Assembly: GCF_000301055.1 (NCBI RefSeq)
Contig: NZ_JH932300.1
Location: 384,118 to 448,117, forward strand
Length of the DNA stretch: 64,000 bases
Reading direction: 5' to 3'
Origin: Falseniella ignava CCUG 37419
GTDB taxonomy: Bacteria > Bacillota > Bacilli > Lactobacillales > Aerococcaceae
Shown piece by piece: positions 45,977 to 55,566 of this stretch (positions are counted from its first letter, which is position 1; each line of letters opens with the position of its first letter). The notes under the pieces were generated by a model. The model saw only the letters and a list, made by a program, of their open reading frames with translations, made no database searches and had not been told where the DNA came from. Both the position numbers and the translations under genes were made by a program.

Positions 45977-46182
45977 AAGAAGAGAAGAGTAGTTAACAAA
46001 TATTAGAGAGAAGACGGATGGTGAAAGTCTTTACGTTGACGAAGGTAGCTCGGAGCAATAGTGTACGAATAATTGAGTGCATTACGGATAGATTTCCGTT
46101 ATCAACATTGAGAATGACAGATGTCATTAAATTAGGTGGTACCACGATTCACAGCGTCCTATGTTATGTAGGACGTTTTTTT
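45977..46182 (+). promoter_or_regulatory. T-box riboswitch controlling valS (valine)
   Basis: The leader shows the AGTA motif and the distal GGATGGTGAAAG typical of Stem I, then a candidate specifier GTA at 46045-46047 (GAAG-GTA-GC). The T-box core is GGTGGTACCACG at 46135-46146, and the terminator stem CGTCCTA/TAGGACG (46155-46175) has a T run. GTA encodes valine, matching the downstream gene, but the exact specifier codon should be checked by folding. Confidence 0.9.
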
Positions 46183-46204
46183 ATTGAGAAAGGAAGGCGA
46201 TACA

Positions 46205-48838
46205 ATGGTTGAAATGGCCAGTAAATATAATCAGCATGATGTAGAAAAAGGTAGATATCAAAAATGGGTTGACCAAGACGTGTTTAAACCGTCAGGAGAT
46301 GTTAAAGCCGCTCCGTATTCGATTGTTATTCCACCGCCGAACGTGACAGGTAAGTTGCACTTAGGTCACGCATGGGATGTGACGTTGCAAGATATGATTA
46401 TCCGCCAAAAGCGTATGCAAGGGTACGACACACTTTATCTCCCAGGGATGGACCACGCTGGGATTGCGACCCAAGCGCGTGTTGAGGCACGTTTACGCGA
46501 ACAAGGAATTAGCCGATATGATTTAGGTCGTGAAAAATTCCTCGATAAAGTTTGGGAATGGAAAAATGAATATGCTGCAACAATCCGCGAACAATGGGCA
46601 AAAATGGGGATTTCAGTAGATTATAGCCGTGAACGATTTACTTTAGATGAGGGCTTAAATAAAGCAGTTAATAAGGTATTTGTTGAATTATATCGCAAGG
46701 GACTTATTTATCGTGGGGAATATATTATTAACTGGGATCCTGAAGCTCAAACAGCATTATCGGATATTGAAGTAATTTATAAAGATATTCAAGGGGCTTT
46801 TTATCATATTGAATATCCTATTGTTGACTCAGATGAACGCGTTGAAATCGCAACGACGCGTCCAGAAACGATGCTCGGAGACACTGCGATTGCGGTTCAT
46901 CCAGATGATGAACGCTATCAACATTTGATTGGTAAGAAAGTTTTATTACCACTCGTCAATCGTGAAATTCCTATCGTGGCGGATACTTATGTCGACATGG
47001 AATTTGGAACAGGTGTTGTTAAAATTACACCAGCTCATGATCCGAATGACTTTGAAGTTGGAAATCGTCATGACTTACCGCGCATCAATATTATGGATAC
47101 AGCGGGAGTGATTAATGAAGCCGGAGGTCCTTATGCAAATCTTGATCGCTTTGAAGCTAGAAAACGAGTGGTAGCAGATCTTAAAGAGCAAGGGTACCTT
47201 ATTAAGATTGAAGAGATGGTCCATAGTGTTGGCCATTCTGAACGATCTGGCGCAGTGGTGGAGCCATATTTATCAACGCAATGGTTTGTTAAGATGGAGC
47301 CATTAGCAAAACAAGCTCTCGAAAATCAAATGACAGACGATCGAGTCGATTTTTATCCACCACGTTTTGAAGATACTTTCCGCCAATGGATGGAAAATGT
47401 ACACGATTGGGTAATATCACGTCAATTATGGTGGGGACATCAAATTCCGGCATGGTATCATAATGAAACTGGTGAAATCTACGTTGGTGAGGAACCTCCT
47501 ACTAATATTGAAGAGTACACTCAAGATCCGGATGTATTGGATACTTGGTTCTCTAGTGCACTATGGCCATTTTCAACGATGGGCTGGCCAGATGAATCAG
47601 CAGCTGACTATCAACGTTATTTCCCAACGAACACGTTAGTGACGGGTTATGACATTATTTTCTTCTGGGTTAGCCGAATGATTTTCCAATCGCTGGAATT
47701 TACAGATAAAGCACCTTTCAAAAATGTTCTGCTTCACGGATTAATTCGTGATAGCGAAGGCCGTAAGATGAGTAAATCGTTAGGTAATGGAATTGACCCA
47801 ATGGACGTCATCGAAGAATATGGCGTTGATGCATTGCGCTGGTTCTTAGCCAATGGTTCCGCTCCAGGGCAAGACGTGCGTTATATGCCTGAAAAATTGT
47901 CCTCTGCTTGGAATTTTATCAATAAAATATGGAATGCGAGCCGCTACGTATTGATGAACGTCGACGGAAAAACATTCGATGAAATTGATCTTTCGGGTGA
48001 GAAAACATTAGCTGACCGTTGGATTTTATCGCGACTTCAGTCAACCATTGAATCTGTTACGCGACTATTTGAAAAATTTGAATTTGGTGAAGCGGGTCGA
48101 TTATTATTCCACTTTATTTGGGATGACTATTGTGATTGGTATATTGAGATGACTAAGGAAGTCTTACAAAGTGAGACATCTGACAAAACAACGACACAAA
48201 GTATTTTAATTTATGTGTTAGACCAATTTTTACGCCTACTACATCCGATTATGCCATTTGTAACTGAAGAAATTTGGGGGCATCTAGCGGGTGATGATCG
48301 TTCAATTGTGGTCGCAGATTACCCGGTAGTTCAATCAGAATTTATCGATCAAACGAGTGAAAAAGCGATGGGACAATTGATGGATGTCATTATTGCTGTT
48401 CGTCAAATTCGTAATGAAATGAATACCCCATTGAGTAAACCGGTTGATATGATGATACAAGTTAAAAATGAAGAGAGTCTAGCAATTTTAACATCCAATG
48501 AAGAGTATATTCGCCGATTCTGTAATCCAAATGATCTACAAATTGCCCTTGAAGTAGAAACGCCTGAAGAGGTCGTTACTCAAAGTCTCGCTTTTGCTCA
48601 AATTTATATGCCCCTGAAGGGATTAGTTGTTTTAGAGGATGAAATTAAGCGATTAACAAAAGAACAACAAAAATTAAAGCAAGAAGTGAAGCGAGCACAA
48701 GGTAAGCTGAACAATGAAAAATTTGTTCAAAATGCGCCAGAAAAGTTAGTGAATCAAGAAAGAGAAAAACTTGAAAACTATGAGACTCAGTTAGCGGGCG
48801 TGGTTCAACAAATTCAAAAATTACAAGCGATGTTATAA
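46205..48838 (+). CDS. valS: Valyl-tRNA synthetase
   Basis: Class I synthetase charging tRNA-Val with an editing domain against threonine. Full length at 877 residues. HIGH-type motif GHAWD in [21 protein letters not shown] in [10 protein letters not shown], editing segment [19 protein letters not shown], and a C-terminal coiled-coil arm from about residue 815 ([19 protein letters not shown]). The ATG at 46205 has AAGGAAGG upstream; the frame extending to 46184 overlaps the leader terminator. Controlled by the T-box. folC follows after 22 bases. Confidence 0.98.
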   Translation: MVEMASKYNQHDVEKGRYQKWVDQDVFKPSGDVKAAPYSIVIPPPNVTGKLHLGHAWDVTLQDMIIRQKRMQGYDTLYLPGMDHAGIATQARVEARLREQGISRYDLGREKFLDKVWEWKNEYAATIREQWAKMGISVDYSRERFTLDEGLNKAVNKVFVELYRKGLIYRGEYIINWDPEAQTALSDIEVIYKDIQGAFYHIEYPIVDSDERVEIATTRPETMLGDTAIAVHPDDERYQHLIGKKVLLPLVNREIPIVADTYVDMEFGTGVVKITPAHDPNDFEVGNRHDLPRINIMDTAGVINEAGGPYANLDRFEARKRVVADLKEQGYLIKIEEMVHSVGHSERSGAVVEPYLSTQWFVKMEPLAKQALENQMTDDRVDFYPPRFEDTFRQWMENVHDWVISRQLWWGHQIPAWYHNETGEIYVGEEPPTNIEEYTQDPDVLDTWFSSALWPFSTMGWPDESAADYQRYFPTNTLVTGYDIIFFWVSRMIFQSLEFTDKAPFKNVLLHGLIRDSEGRKMSKSLGNGIDPMDVIEEYGVDALRWFLANGSAPGQDVRYMPEKLSSAWNFINKIWNASRYVLMNVDGKTFDEIDLSGEKTLADRWILSRLQSTIESVTRLFEKFEFGEAGRLLFHFIWDDYCDWYIEMTKEVLQSETSDKTTTQSILIYVLDQFLRLLHPIMPFVTEEIWGHLAGDDRSIVVADYPVVQSEFIDQTSEKAMGQLMDVIIAVRQIRNEMNTPLSKPVDMMIQVKNEESLAILTSNEEYIRRFCNPNDLQIALEVETPEEVVTQSLAFAQIYMPLKGLVVLEDEIKRLTKEQQKLKQEVKRAQGKLNNEKFVQNAPEKLVNQEREKLENYETQLAGVVQQIQKLQAML

Positions 48839-48860
48839 AAACAAGCAGTAGGAGTAAAGT

Positions 48861-50186
48861 ATGAAATTTGAGACGTTAGAAGCAGGATTAAAATGGTTAG
48901 AGTCACAGCATAATAACGAATCCAAACGATTCAACGAAAAAATAAAAGTCGCGATGGATTTTTTTAATAATCCACACGAAACTTTTCCAATTATTCATGT
49001 AACTGGAACCAATGGTAAGGGTTCTGTTACGAGTTATTTAAGAGACTTACTGATGAGTCAAGGACTTACAGTAGGGACGTTTACTTCACCACATATCGAA
49101 CGAATCAACGAACGGATTGCGGTGAACGGACAACCTATCTCAGACGAAGATTTATTGGCGATTATTGAAAAGATGTATGATGTGAATGAATATTTATCGA
49201 CTACTGAATACGGACGACTAGTGTTTTTTGAAAACTATACCGTGATGATGGCTCTATATTTTCAACAGGTCCAGCCAGATATTGTCGTCGTCGAAGTAGG
49301 GATTGGTGGCTTACATGATTCGACCAATATTATGGATGGTGAAGTTGCAGTTATTACGACTGTGGGTATTGATCATGCAGATCGTTTAGGTAATACCTTT
49401 GAAGAAGTCGCTTACCAAAAAGCGGGTATTATCAAACCAGGAGCCATTGCGGTAGTTGGAGATGTCCCATCTGAAGCGCTCAGTGTGATAAAGCAATTTT
49501 CTAACGAGCAAGATGCGACATTACGTGTCTATCACGAAGACTTTGATGCAATAGATATCCAAGTTAACCCTGGCGAAGGTGCTGAATACACTTATCAATT
49601 TGGAGGACAAGCTTGGAGAGATTGGAAAATTTCGATGCTTGGCGCTTATCAAGTAGATAATAGTGCAGTAGCGTTAACCGCGTTCTATGAGTGGATGCAA
49701 CAGCATCAACGTGCTATCAATTGGGATGCCGCACGACAAGCGTTGAGTCAAACCCATTGGATTGGTCGGATGGAACGCGTGCATCAAATGCCATTAATCT
49801 ATATTGACGGAGCCCATAATGTACAAGGCTTAGAAGCAGTTAAACAGTTGATTGAGGAGAACTTTTCAGATAAACATATCCACGTTCTTTATGCGGGACT
49901 TGAACGAAAAAATCAAGAAGCACAACTGGAAATATTACGACAATTTTCAAGCGAAGAAGTTGATTTAACGACGTTTGATCACTTCGAAGCGATGTCGCTT
50001 GAACAATTCGATGCGCTTATTAAATCACATCACTTGCCACGTGAACAATTTCACTTAGTGGCGGATTGGCGACAATTAATTCAACAATTTTTTACTGAAA
50101 ATAAACAGGACTCGTTGTTGTTGATTACAGGTTCATTGTACTTTATCTCAGCGGTCCGAAAATTTATTTTAGAAACTTTAAATTAA
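48861..50186 (+). CDS. folC: Bifunctional folylpolyglutamate synthase/dihydrofolate synthase
   Basis: Adds glutamate to dihydropteroate and extends the polyglutamate tail of folates. The 441-residue Mur-ligase-like protein has the P-loop HVTGTNGKGSVTSYL (about residues 46-60), the omega loop FTSPHIERINERI, the EVGIGGLHDSTNI segment and the C-terminal DGAHNVQGLEAVKQLI. It is downstream of valS, as in many bacilli (valS-folC), and may be under the same T-box. AGTAGGAG precedes the ATG at 48861. Confidence 0.95.
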   Translation: MKFETLEAGLKWLESQHNNESKRFNEKIKVAMDFFNNPHETFPIIHVTGTNGKGSVTSYLRDLLMSQGLTVGTFTSPHIERINERIAVNGQPISDEDLLAIIEKMYDVNEYLSTTEYGRLVFFENYTVMMALYFQQVQPDIVVVEVGIGGLHDSTNIMDGEVAVITTVGIDHADRLGNTFEEVAYQKAGIIKPGAIAVVGDVPSEALSVIKQFSNEQDATLRVYHEDFDAIDIQVNPGEGAEYTYQFGGQAWRDWKISMLGAYQVDNSAVALTAFYEWMQQHQRAINWDAARQALSQTHWIGRMERVHQMPLIYIDGAHNVQGLEAVKQLIEENFSDKHIHVLYAGLERKNQEAQLEILRQFSSEEVDLTTFDHFEAMSLEQFDALIKSHHLPREQFHLVADWRQLIQQFFTENKQDSLLLITGSLYFISAVRKFILETLN

Positions 50187-50200
50187 AATAAGTATTTATC

Positions 50201-50237
50201 TCCCCTCCAGTGTATTTATTATGCAGGAGGGGAAAAT
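50201..50237 (+). promoter_or_regulatory. Hairpin covering the radC ribosome binding site
   Basis: TCCCCTCC (50201-50208) is the exact complement of GGAGGGGA (50226-50233), which is the only ribosome binding site of radC (ATG 50238). The stem has a 17-base AT-rich loop. It is not followed by a T run, so it is not a terminator. In RNA it would mask the Shine-Dalgarno sequence. Confidence 0.55.
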
Positions 50238-50933
50238 ATGTTTAAACAAAATTATATTCAAGAAGTTGCCATCAATTCACAACCGCGTGAAAGGTTATTA
50301 GCTTATGGGGAGAAAGCCCTAGCTGATCATGAATTGCTTGCAATCTTACTTCGAACTGGGACGCGACAAAAGAATGTATTTCATTTAGCAATGAAATTAT
50401 TACATCATTTCGAGCATCTATATGGCCTTAAAAATGCCAGTCTCGAAGAGTTGCAAGAAGTGTCTGGGATAGGACCTGTAAAAGCGGTGGAATTAAAAGC
50501 CGCAATCGAGTTAGGTGGTCGAATTCACCGCGCAGAACTACCTAAGTTAGGGCATATTTTATCAACGCAAGATGCTGGGAAGTGGTTTATTAGTGAGATG
50601 GGTGATTTGCACCAAGAACATTTAAGTGTTGTTTTTCTAAATTCTAAAAATCATATTATTCGTAAAAAAACTATTTTTATTGGAACCGTCAATAGTTCCG
50701 TAGCACATCCACGGGAAATTTTTAAAGAAGCATGTAAGTATCCAACAGCACGGATGATTGTGGCCCATAATCATCCATCCGGAGATATTATGCCAAGCCA
50801 GGCAGACCTTTATTTTACCGAGCGGTTAATTCAATGCGGTGAACTGATGGGGATTGAGTTATTAGATCATTTAATTATCGGACATGACAAATATTTAAGT
50901 TTACGTGAAAAGACAAACGTATTTGATGAATAG
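50238..50933 (+). CDS. radC: RadC family protein (JAB-domain)
   Basis: A 231-residue protein with an N-terminal UPF0758/HhH-like region (EVSGIGPVKAVELKAAIELG, about residues 73-92) and a C-terminal RadC/JAMM domain. The metal motif reads VAHNHPSGD with a following acidic residue, and the upstream glutamate is in the HLSVVFLNSKN strand region. RadC was named for a repair phenotype later disputed; competence- and replication-linked roles have been proposed, and activity is unknown. Translation may be limited by the hairpin over its GGAGGGG. The last gene of a possible valS-folC-radC unit. Confidence 0.95.
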   Translation: MFKQNYIQEVAINSQPRERLLAYGEKALADHELLAILLRTGTRQKNVFHLAMKLLHHFEHLYGLKNASLEELQEVSGIGPVKAVELKAAIELGGRIHRAELPKLGHILSTQDAGKWFISEMGDLHQEHLSVVFLNSKNHIIRKKTIFIGTVNSSVAHPREIFKEACKYPTARMIVAHNHPSGDIMPSQADLYFTERLIQCGELMGIELLDHLIIGHDKYLSLREKTNVFDE

Positions 50934-50940
50934 CTTTAAC

Positions 50941-50968
50941 TTGCAATTATTTGACAGTATGCTACAAT
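50941..50968 (+). promoter_or_regulatory. Promoter of the cold-shock gene
   Basis: TTGCAA (50941-50946) and TACAAT (50963-50968), 16-base spacer, with TGC before the -10 (extended). Transcription would give a 5' leader of about 100 bases. Confidence 0.75.
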
Positions 50969-50974
50969 AATAAT

Positions 50975-51076
50975 GTGTTTTTGTATTAGATTGATTGTTA
51001 GAGGTTTAACTCCAATTCATACTATGCAAGAATATCAATAAAGAACATGCATTGCATGAATAGGAGGAATTAGCCC
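50975..51076 (+). promoter_or_regulatory. Long 5' leader of the cold-shock gene
   Basis: About 100 untranslated, AU-rich bases precede AGGAGG and the ATG at 51077. Long leaders that refold with temperature are known for csp mRNAs in several bacteria; whether this one does so cannot be seen directly. Confidence 0.4.
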
Positions 51077-51277
51077 ATGGCAGAAGGTAAAGTAAAATGG
51101 TTTAATGCAGAAAAAGGTTTTGGATTTATTGAACGTGAAGATGGAGATGACGTATTCGTTCATTTCTCAGCAATTCAAAGTGAAGGATTCAAAACTTTAG
51201 AAGAAGGTCAAGAAGTGACTTTTGATATTGAAGAAGGCGCACGTGGCCCTCAAGCTGCAAACGTTGTAAAACAATAA
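51077..51277 (+). CDS. Cold-shock protein (CspA family)
   Basis: A 66-residue single-stranded nucleic acid chaperone with the OB-fold. RNP1 is KGFGFIE (residues 14-20) and RNP2 is VFVHFSAI (about 27-34). The chain [15 protein letters not shown] at the start is nearly identical to Bacillus CspB/D. Strong AGGAGG ribosome site and biased codons point to high expression. It is a single gene with its own promoter and terminator. I cannot say which of the csp paralogues it is. Confidence 0.97.
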   Translation: MAEGKVKWFNAEKGFGFIEREDGDDVFVHFSAIQSEGFKTLEEGQEVTFDIEEGARGPQAANVVKQ

Positions 51278-51298
51278 TTTTAAAAACATTAAACATTT

Positions 51299-51328
51299 AA
51301 ACCTACTATTTTTAGTAGGTTTTTAATT
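51299..51328 (+). terminator. Rho-independent terminator after the cold-shock gene
   Basis: AAACCTACTA and TAGTAGGTTT form a stem around a TTTT loop (51299-51322), then T-rich sequence. Confidence 0.8.
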
Positions 51329-51372
51329 TTTTATTAAACAAAACAAGGATAGTAGTTTTCATTTGTTGAGTT

Positions 51373-51381
51373 TGCTATAAT
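51373..51381 (+). promoter_or_regulatory. Extended -10 promoter of mreBCD
   Basis: TGC followed by a perfect TATAAT (51376-51381), 37 bases before the mreB ATG; no good -35 at the expected place. Confidence 0.55.
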
Positions 51382-51417
51382 GGTTGAAGTATTACTACAG
51401 CACGGAGGGATGACGTA

Positions 51418-52422
51418 ATGATATTCAATCGACAGCGCCTAGGTATTGATTTGGGCACCGTAAATACTGTAATTTATATTGAAGATCGCGGAGTCGCGCT
51501 AAGAGAGCCCTCATTAGTCGTAGTAGATCATCAGACGAATCAAATAATTGCCTTTGGAAAAGAAGCCGCAGCAATGATTGGACATCTTCCAGAACATTGT
51601 GAAGTGATATCTCCCTTAGTGAATGGTGTTATTGCCCATTTGAATTATACTAAAGAAATGCTCGCATTTTTTATTCGTAAAGCTTTGATCCGAAAATTGT
51701 CTAATCCTGATGTTGTTATCTGTGTGCCTAGCAACATTACTAAATTAGAACATAAAGCTTTAACTGATACGATCAAAGGTTTGGGAATCACTCGTGCGAT
51801 GATTATTGAAGAACCCTATGCTGCAGCACTAGGTGCAAAGTTAAATATAGAAGCAGCTGAAGGACAATTAATTTGTGATATTGGCGGAGGTACGACCGAT
51901 ATTGCGATTTTATCATATCAACACATTATAAAATCACAGATGCTCAAAATAGCTGGCAATCAATTTGATGATGCCATTCGGATGGCAATCCGTCAACATT
52001 ATCAAATTAAAGTTTCGCCAGAAGATGCTGAGGCATTAAAAATCAAATTAGCTAGCGCAATCGTGTTTGATGACGAGAGAGAAATTTCTGAAAAAGTTCA
52101 AGGACGTCATATTGTGACACAATTGCCAACTGAACAAGCGATTACGAAGCAATTTATCTTAGAATCCATTGATCCTTTATTTTTAGAGATTATTACAGCG
52201 ATTCAAAAAGTTTTAGAATTAGTGGATGTTGAATTATCCGTTGACATCTTATCTAATGGTATTACCTTAACGGGAGGCGGCGCTTTACTCCCACGTCTTG
52301 GTGAAAGAATTGAAAAAGTGTTAAAAATTCCGGTAAATATAACAGATTCACCGTTAGATGCTGTTGCGATGGGGGCGGGACAATTGATTAAAAATATGAC
52401 CTCAATGAGCAAACAGGGATAA
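51418..52422 (+). CDS. mreB: Rod shape-determining protein MreB
   Basis: Actin homologue directing lateral wall synthesis. The 334-residue protein has the phosphate 1 loop GIDLGTVNTVIYIE, the phosphate 2 loop DIGGGTTDIAILSY and the adenosine motif TGGGALLPRLGERI. It is the classical copy, being followed by mreC and mreD. It differs considerably from the paralogue at 15555, for example EDRGVALREP against KGRGVVLNEP, so the two are old duplicates. The ATG at 51418 lies behind GGAGGGATG. The mreC ATG lies about 30 bases past its stop. Confidence 0.96.
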   Translation: MIFNRQRLGIDLGTVNTVIYIEDRGVALREPSLVVVDHQTNQIIAFGKEAAAMIGHLPEHCEVISPLVNGVIAHLNYTKEMLAFFIRKALIRKLSNPDVVICVPSNITKLEHKALTDTIKGLGITRAMIIEEPYAAALGAKLNIEAAEGQLICDIGGGTTDIAILSYQHIIKSQMLKIAGNQFDDAIRMAIRQHYQIKVSPEDAEALKIKLASAIVFDDEREISEKVQGRHIVTQLPTEQAITKQFILESIDPLFLEIITAIQKVLELVDVELSVDILSNGITLTGGGALLPRLGERIEKVLKIPVNITDSPLDAVAMGAGQLIKNMTSMSKQG

Positions 52423-52453
52423 TTTGAGATTACAATATATAAGGATGAATAAA

Positions 52454-53296
52454 ATGTTAAATAATAAAAAAATAATTGGAGCCTTGATTGGAAGTATCGT
52501 GGTTATCGCGTTACTATTTTACTCCATAACCAACGGTACAAGTAATGTTATATCAAGTGCCTTTAATGAAACAGGGGCTTGGGTAGGACGAGTCTTTTCA
52601 AATCCAGTCAATGGCGTAGTGCGTTTTGTCGATTCAATCGATAATTTAATTAATACTCACGAAGAAAATCAACGTTTGAAGTTGAAAATTGATGAAATTG
52701 ATGAGCTTCAAGTGAAAGTGGTTGATTTAGAAACTGAAAATGAGAAGATGCGTCAGGAATTAAAATTAACTGAAGTTCTAGGAAATTATGATATTATTCA
52801 TGGCACCGTTATTTCACGAAATCCAGACCAATGGATGGAAACATTGACGATTAACTTAGGACAAAATGATGGCATCACTAAGGATATGGCTGTGATGGCA
52901 GGGAATGGTCTTATCGGACGAATTGTTGAGGTGAATCCAACCAGTTCTAAAGTTGAATTATTGACAACACAACAACAGAACAATAGTATGGTAGCAGCAC
53001 GTGTTCAAACCCAAGGGGAGTCCTCAGCGAATGGGGTTATTAGTAGTTATAATCGCCGGAACGGACATTACTTAATGACACAGGTTGATCCATCTGCAGA
53101 AATTATGCCGGGGGATATGGTGATTACATCTGGTCTGGGTGGTGTGATTCCAAGTCGTTTATTGATTGGGAAAGTAGCGGAGACTTATATGGATGAGTAT
53201 GGGCTCTTTCAAGTTGTCGAAGTGATTCCGGCTGGTGAAATGACGGATATTCGTTTTGTGACCGTTATTCGTCGAGAAGGGCGGAATGAATCTTGA
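52454..53296 (+). CDS. mreC: Rod shape-determining protein MreC
   Basis: Bitopic elongasome protein that connects MreB and MreD to penicillin-binding proteins outside the membrane. The 280-residue protein has one N-terminal helix (IIGALIGSIVVIALLFYSI), a coiled coil at about residues 65-110 (HEENQRLKLKIDEIDELQVK) and the paired beta-barrel MreC domain with DGITKDMAVMAGNGLIGRI and GDMVITSGLGGVIPSRLLIG. Start is uncertain: ATG 52445 sits on the AAGGA itself, so I prefer ATG 52454, about eight bases after it. The stop overlaps mreD by one base. Confidence 0.94.
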   Translation: MLNNKKIIGALIGSIVVIALLFYSITNGTSNVISSAFNETGAWVGRVFSNPVNGVVRFVDSIDNLINTHEENQRLKLKIDEIDELQVKVVDLETENEKMRQELKLTEVLGNYDIIHGTVISRNPDQWMETLTINLGQNDGITKDMAVMAGNGLIGRIVEVNPTSSKVELLTTQQQNNSMVAARVQTQGESSANGVISSYNRRNGHYLMTQVDPSAEIMPGDMVITSGLGGVIPSRLLIGKVAETYMDEYGLFQVVEVIPAGEMTDIRFVTVIRREGRNES

Positions 53297-53838
53297 TGAA
53301 ATTTAATCGCTGGCATCGTCTAAAGTGGACGATTCCACTTATATTATTTTTGACAACGATTATTGATGCGGTCCTACCGGCTATTTTTCCAAAAGCCTTT
53401 ATCAGTCCAGGTCAGATCATTATTCCGCATATTACGCTATACTTTATCATTGTTTTTGCGTTTTATTTTCGAGATAGCAATATCTTGCTGTATAGTTTTA
53501 TTTTCGGATTATTTTACGATTCGTATAATACAATGATTTTAGGGTTATATGCCGCAATATATTTTATCATTGCTTATTCCGTCGTCCATACGAAAAAATA
53601 TTTCCCTAAAAATAGTTGGATTTTAGCTTCATTCTTTGTCATTTCGTTTGCTCTATTAGACTTAATTGTCTATTTGTTCTATCTCAAGTTTGGCTATACT
53701 ACGATCGGAATCAATACATTCCTGGCCAGTCGATTGGCTCCAACATTTATCTTTAATATTGTGCTGATTATTGTATTATATTATCCGACTAAGTGGGTAT
53801 TAAGGCAGTTAGGTTATGAAGACTATTTAATTTTTTAA
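53296..53838 (+). CDS. mreD: Rod shape-determining protein MreD
   Basis: A 180-residue integral membrane protein with five to six helices, the small polytopic partner of MreC. The motif YSFIFGLFYDSYNTMILGLYA at about residues 73-93 (FG-x-x-YD) is typical of the family. ATG 53296 overlaps the mreC stop (TGATG), so the genes are translationally coupled. Poor sequence conservation is normal; gene order makes the call safe. A strong terminator follows. Confidence 0.92.
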   Translation: MKFNRWHRLKWTIPLILFLTTIIDAVLPAIFPKAFISPGQIIIPHITLYFIIVFAFYFRDSNILLYSFIFGLFYDSYNTMILGLYAAIYFIIAYSVVHTKKYFPKNSWILASFFVISFALLDLIVYLFYLKFGYTTIGINTFLASRLAPTFIFNIVLIIVLYYPTKWVLRQLGYEDYLIF

Positions 53839-53842
53839 ACAC

Positions 53843-53880
53843 AAAAAGGATTAACTTCCACTGGAAGTTAATCCTTTTAT
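53843..53880. terminator. Bidirectional terminator between mreD and the symporter gene
   Basis: A 17-bp perfect inverted repeat (53844-53860 with 53862-53878) based on AAAAGGATTAACTTCC, with A-rich and T-rich flanks for both strands. It separates convergent genes. Confidence 0.85.
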
Positions 53881-53891
53881 ATTGCATGGAA

Positions 53892-55319
53892 CTAATGAAG
53901 CGATTCGTATTGGTAATGATAGTGAAGCGCTTCGCCATTTTTGATCTGGTAATCGTAGTCTTCGGTAAGTTTTTTCGCTTCCTTAACTAAGATATAGAGA
54001 CCAATAATATTCGGGATAACCATCAGGCCGTTGAACAAGTCGGCTAACTCCCAAACAAATCCAATTTCTAATACTGTTCCGATAATAATGAATCCAAATA
54101 CTAAAATTTGATAGATACGAACAGCAATCGGTGATTTGAATAAGTACTTAATATTCGCTTCTCCGAAGTAGTACCATCCAATTACCGTTGTGAAAGCGAA
54201 GAAGAGCAAGGCGATGGCTAAGAATTTACCACCGATACCAGGGATTGCGGTGTTAAACGCTTGCATTGTAATTTGTGCCCCAGCAATACCTTCAACTTTA
54301 TATGATTCTGTTACTAAAATAATTAAAGCAGTTGCAGTACATACAACCATCGTATCAATAAATACTCCAATCATCGCAACAGAACCTTGGACAACAGGGT
54401 GTGGAACGTCGGCTACACCATGTGAGTTTGGTGTTGAACCCATCCCTGCTTCGTTAGAGAAGAGCCCACGAGCAACCCCATAACGAATTGCAGTACGAAT
54501 GGAGTAACCAGCAACCCCACCTACAACCGCTTCGGTTTTGAAGGCTTCTTCAAAAATTAATTTCAATGTTGGGACAAGATGACTTGAATAAGTAACAATA
54601 ATTACAATTGCTGCAATAAAGTAAATAAATGCCATAATAGGTACGACTAATTCAGCGAATTTACCAATTCGACTCATCCCACCGATAAAGATTAATGCCG
54701 AAGCGACGGCTAAAGCGATTCCGATTGGTAAGTGTGGAATATTGAATGCTTCTGTCATTACACTGGCAATGGAGTTCGATTGGGTCATATTCCCGATAAA
54801 TCCAAGCGCCACGATAATTAAAACTGAGAAAGCACCCGCTAAGAACTTACCAAAACCACCTAAGTTATGATTTTTAAGACCTTGACTTAAGTAGAAAGCA
54901 GGTCCTGCAACGAGTTCACCATTGCGTGTTTGACGGTATTTTTGAGCAAGTAATGCTTCGACGAAAATCGTTCCCATACCAACAAGCGCAGTAATCCACA
55001 TCCAGAAGATCGCTCCAGGTCCCCCAGTAAGGATCGCTCCAGCAACCCCACCAATGTTCCCCGTACCGACCTGTGCAGCTACGGCAGTTGCTAATGATTG
55101 GAAAGAAGACATTGAACCCTCTTTGTTACTCTTGTCACGCTTAAAAATTTGACCAAAACTGTTATCCCAACCTAATTTAGATTTTTTAAATTGCGGGAAA
55201 CCTAAGTATAATGTCGATAATAACCCAAAACCGATTAATATGATCATCATCGGCCATCCCCATAGTTGTTTATTGATTGCTTTAACTATGGGATCTATCG
55301 TCTGAAGAAAATTATCCAT
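53892..55319 (-). CDS. Sodium:alanine symporter family protein (AGCS)
   Basis: A 475-residue membrane transporter of the alanine/glycine:cation symporter family (AgcS/AlsT type). Landmarks are SFQSLATAVAAQVGTGNIGGVAGAI-like near residue 70-90, the conserved AGMGSTPNSHGVADVPHPVVQG loop after the middle, and GWYYFGEANIKYL near residue 375. Eleven or so helices are predicted. AAGGAGG precedes the minus-strand ATG at 55319. A related gene lies at 57381 on the other strand. Substrate could be alanine, glycine or glutamine. Confidence 0.95.
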   Translation of the reverse strand: MDNFLQTIDPIVKAINKQLWGWPMMIILIGFGLLSTLYLGFPQFKKSKLGWDNSFGQIFKRDKSNKEGSMSSFQSLATAVAAQVGTGNIGGVAGAILTGGPGAIFWMWITALVGMGTIFVEALLAQKYRQTRNGELVAGPAFYLSQGLKNHNLGGFGKFLAGAFSVLIIVALGFIGNMTQSNSIASVMTEAFNIPHLPIGIALAVASALIFIGGMSRIGKFAELVVPIMAFIYFIAAIVIIVTYSSHLVPTLKLIFEEAFKTEAVVGGVAGYSIRTAIRYGVARGLFSNEAGMGSTPNSHGVADVPHPVVQGSVAMIGVFIDTMVVCTATALIILVTESYKVEGIAGAQITMQAFNTAIPGIGGKFLAIALLFFAFTTVIGWYYFGEANIKYLFKSPIAVRIYQILVFGFIIIGTVLEIGFVWELADLFNGLMVIPNIIGLYILVKEAKKLTEDYDYQIKNGEALHYHYQYESLH

Positions 55320-55425
55320 TTAAATAGCCTCCTTATTTTCAAAATTATTCAGATATTTCAACTAAAGCCAGATCTCCTTTCCAATATTTTTTTATAAATA
55401 TGATAGCGCATACTTATATGATTTC

Positions 55426-55434
55426 ATTATAGCA
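55426..55434 (-). promoter_or_regulatory. Extended -10 promoter of the minus-strand symporter gene
   Basis: On minus, TGC followed by TATAAT (55431-55426), about 105 bases before the ATG. The 367-base gap between 55320 and 55686 is explained by this promoter and by the rplU promoter and leader on the other strand. Confidence 0.55.
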
Positions 55435-55530
55435 CTGTTTTTTTTTAAAGTAAATTAGAAATTAAAAGATCATGAGTTTCTTTTAACATTATATCGAGTC
55501 TCTCAGACACTCAATTAAGTTATTTATGAT

Positions 55531-55559
55531 TTGACAAGCGTGAATAATTTTGTTAATAT
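55531..55559 (+). promoter_or_regulatory. Promoter of rplU-prp-rpmA
   Basis: A consensus TTGACA (55531-55536) and TAATAT (55554-55559), spacer 17 bases. Confidence 0.8.
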
Positions 55560-55566
55560 TTGTCTG

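Noticed and set aside
48861-50186. Functional link between FolC and the AbgT-type transporter as a folate-salvage system
   Set aside because: The genes lie over 12 kb apart, on opposite strands with independent signals; folC follows valS in many bacilli, so no system can be inferred.
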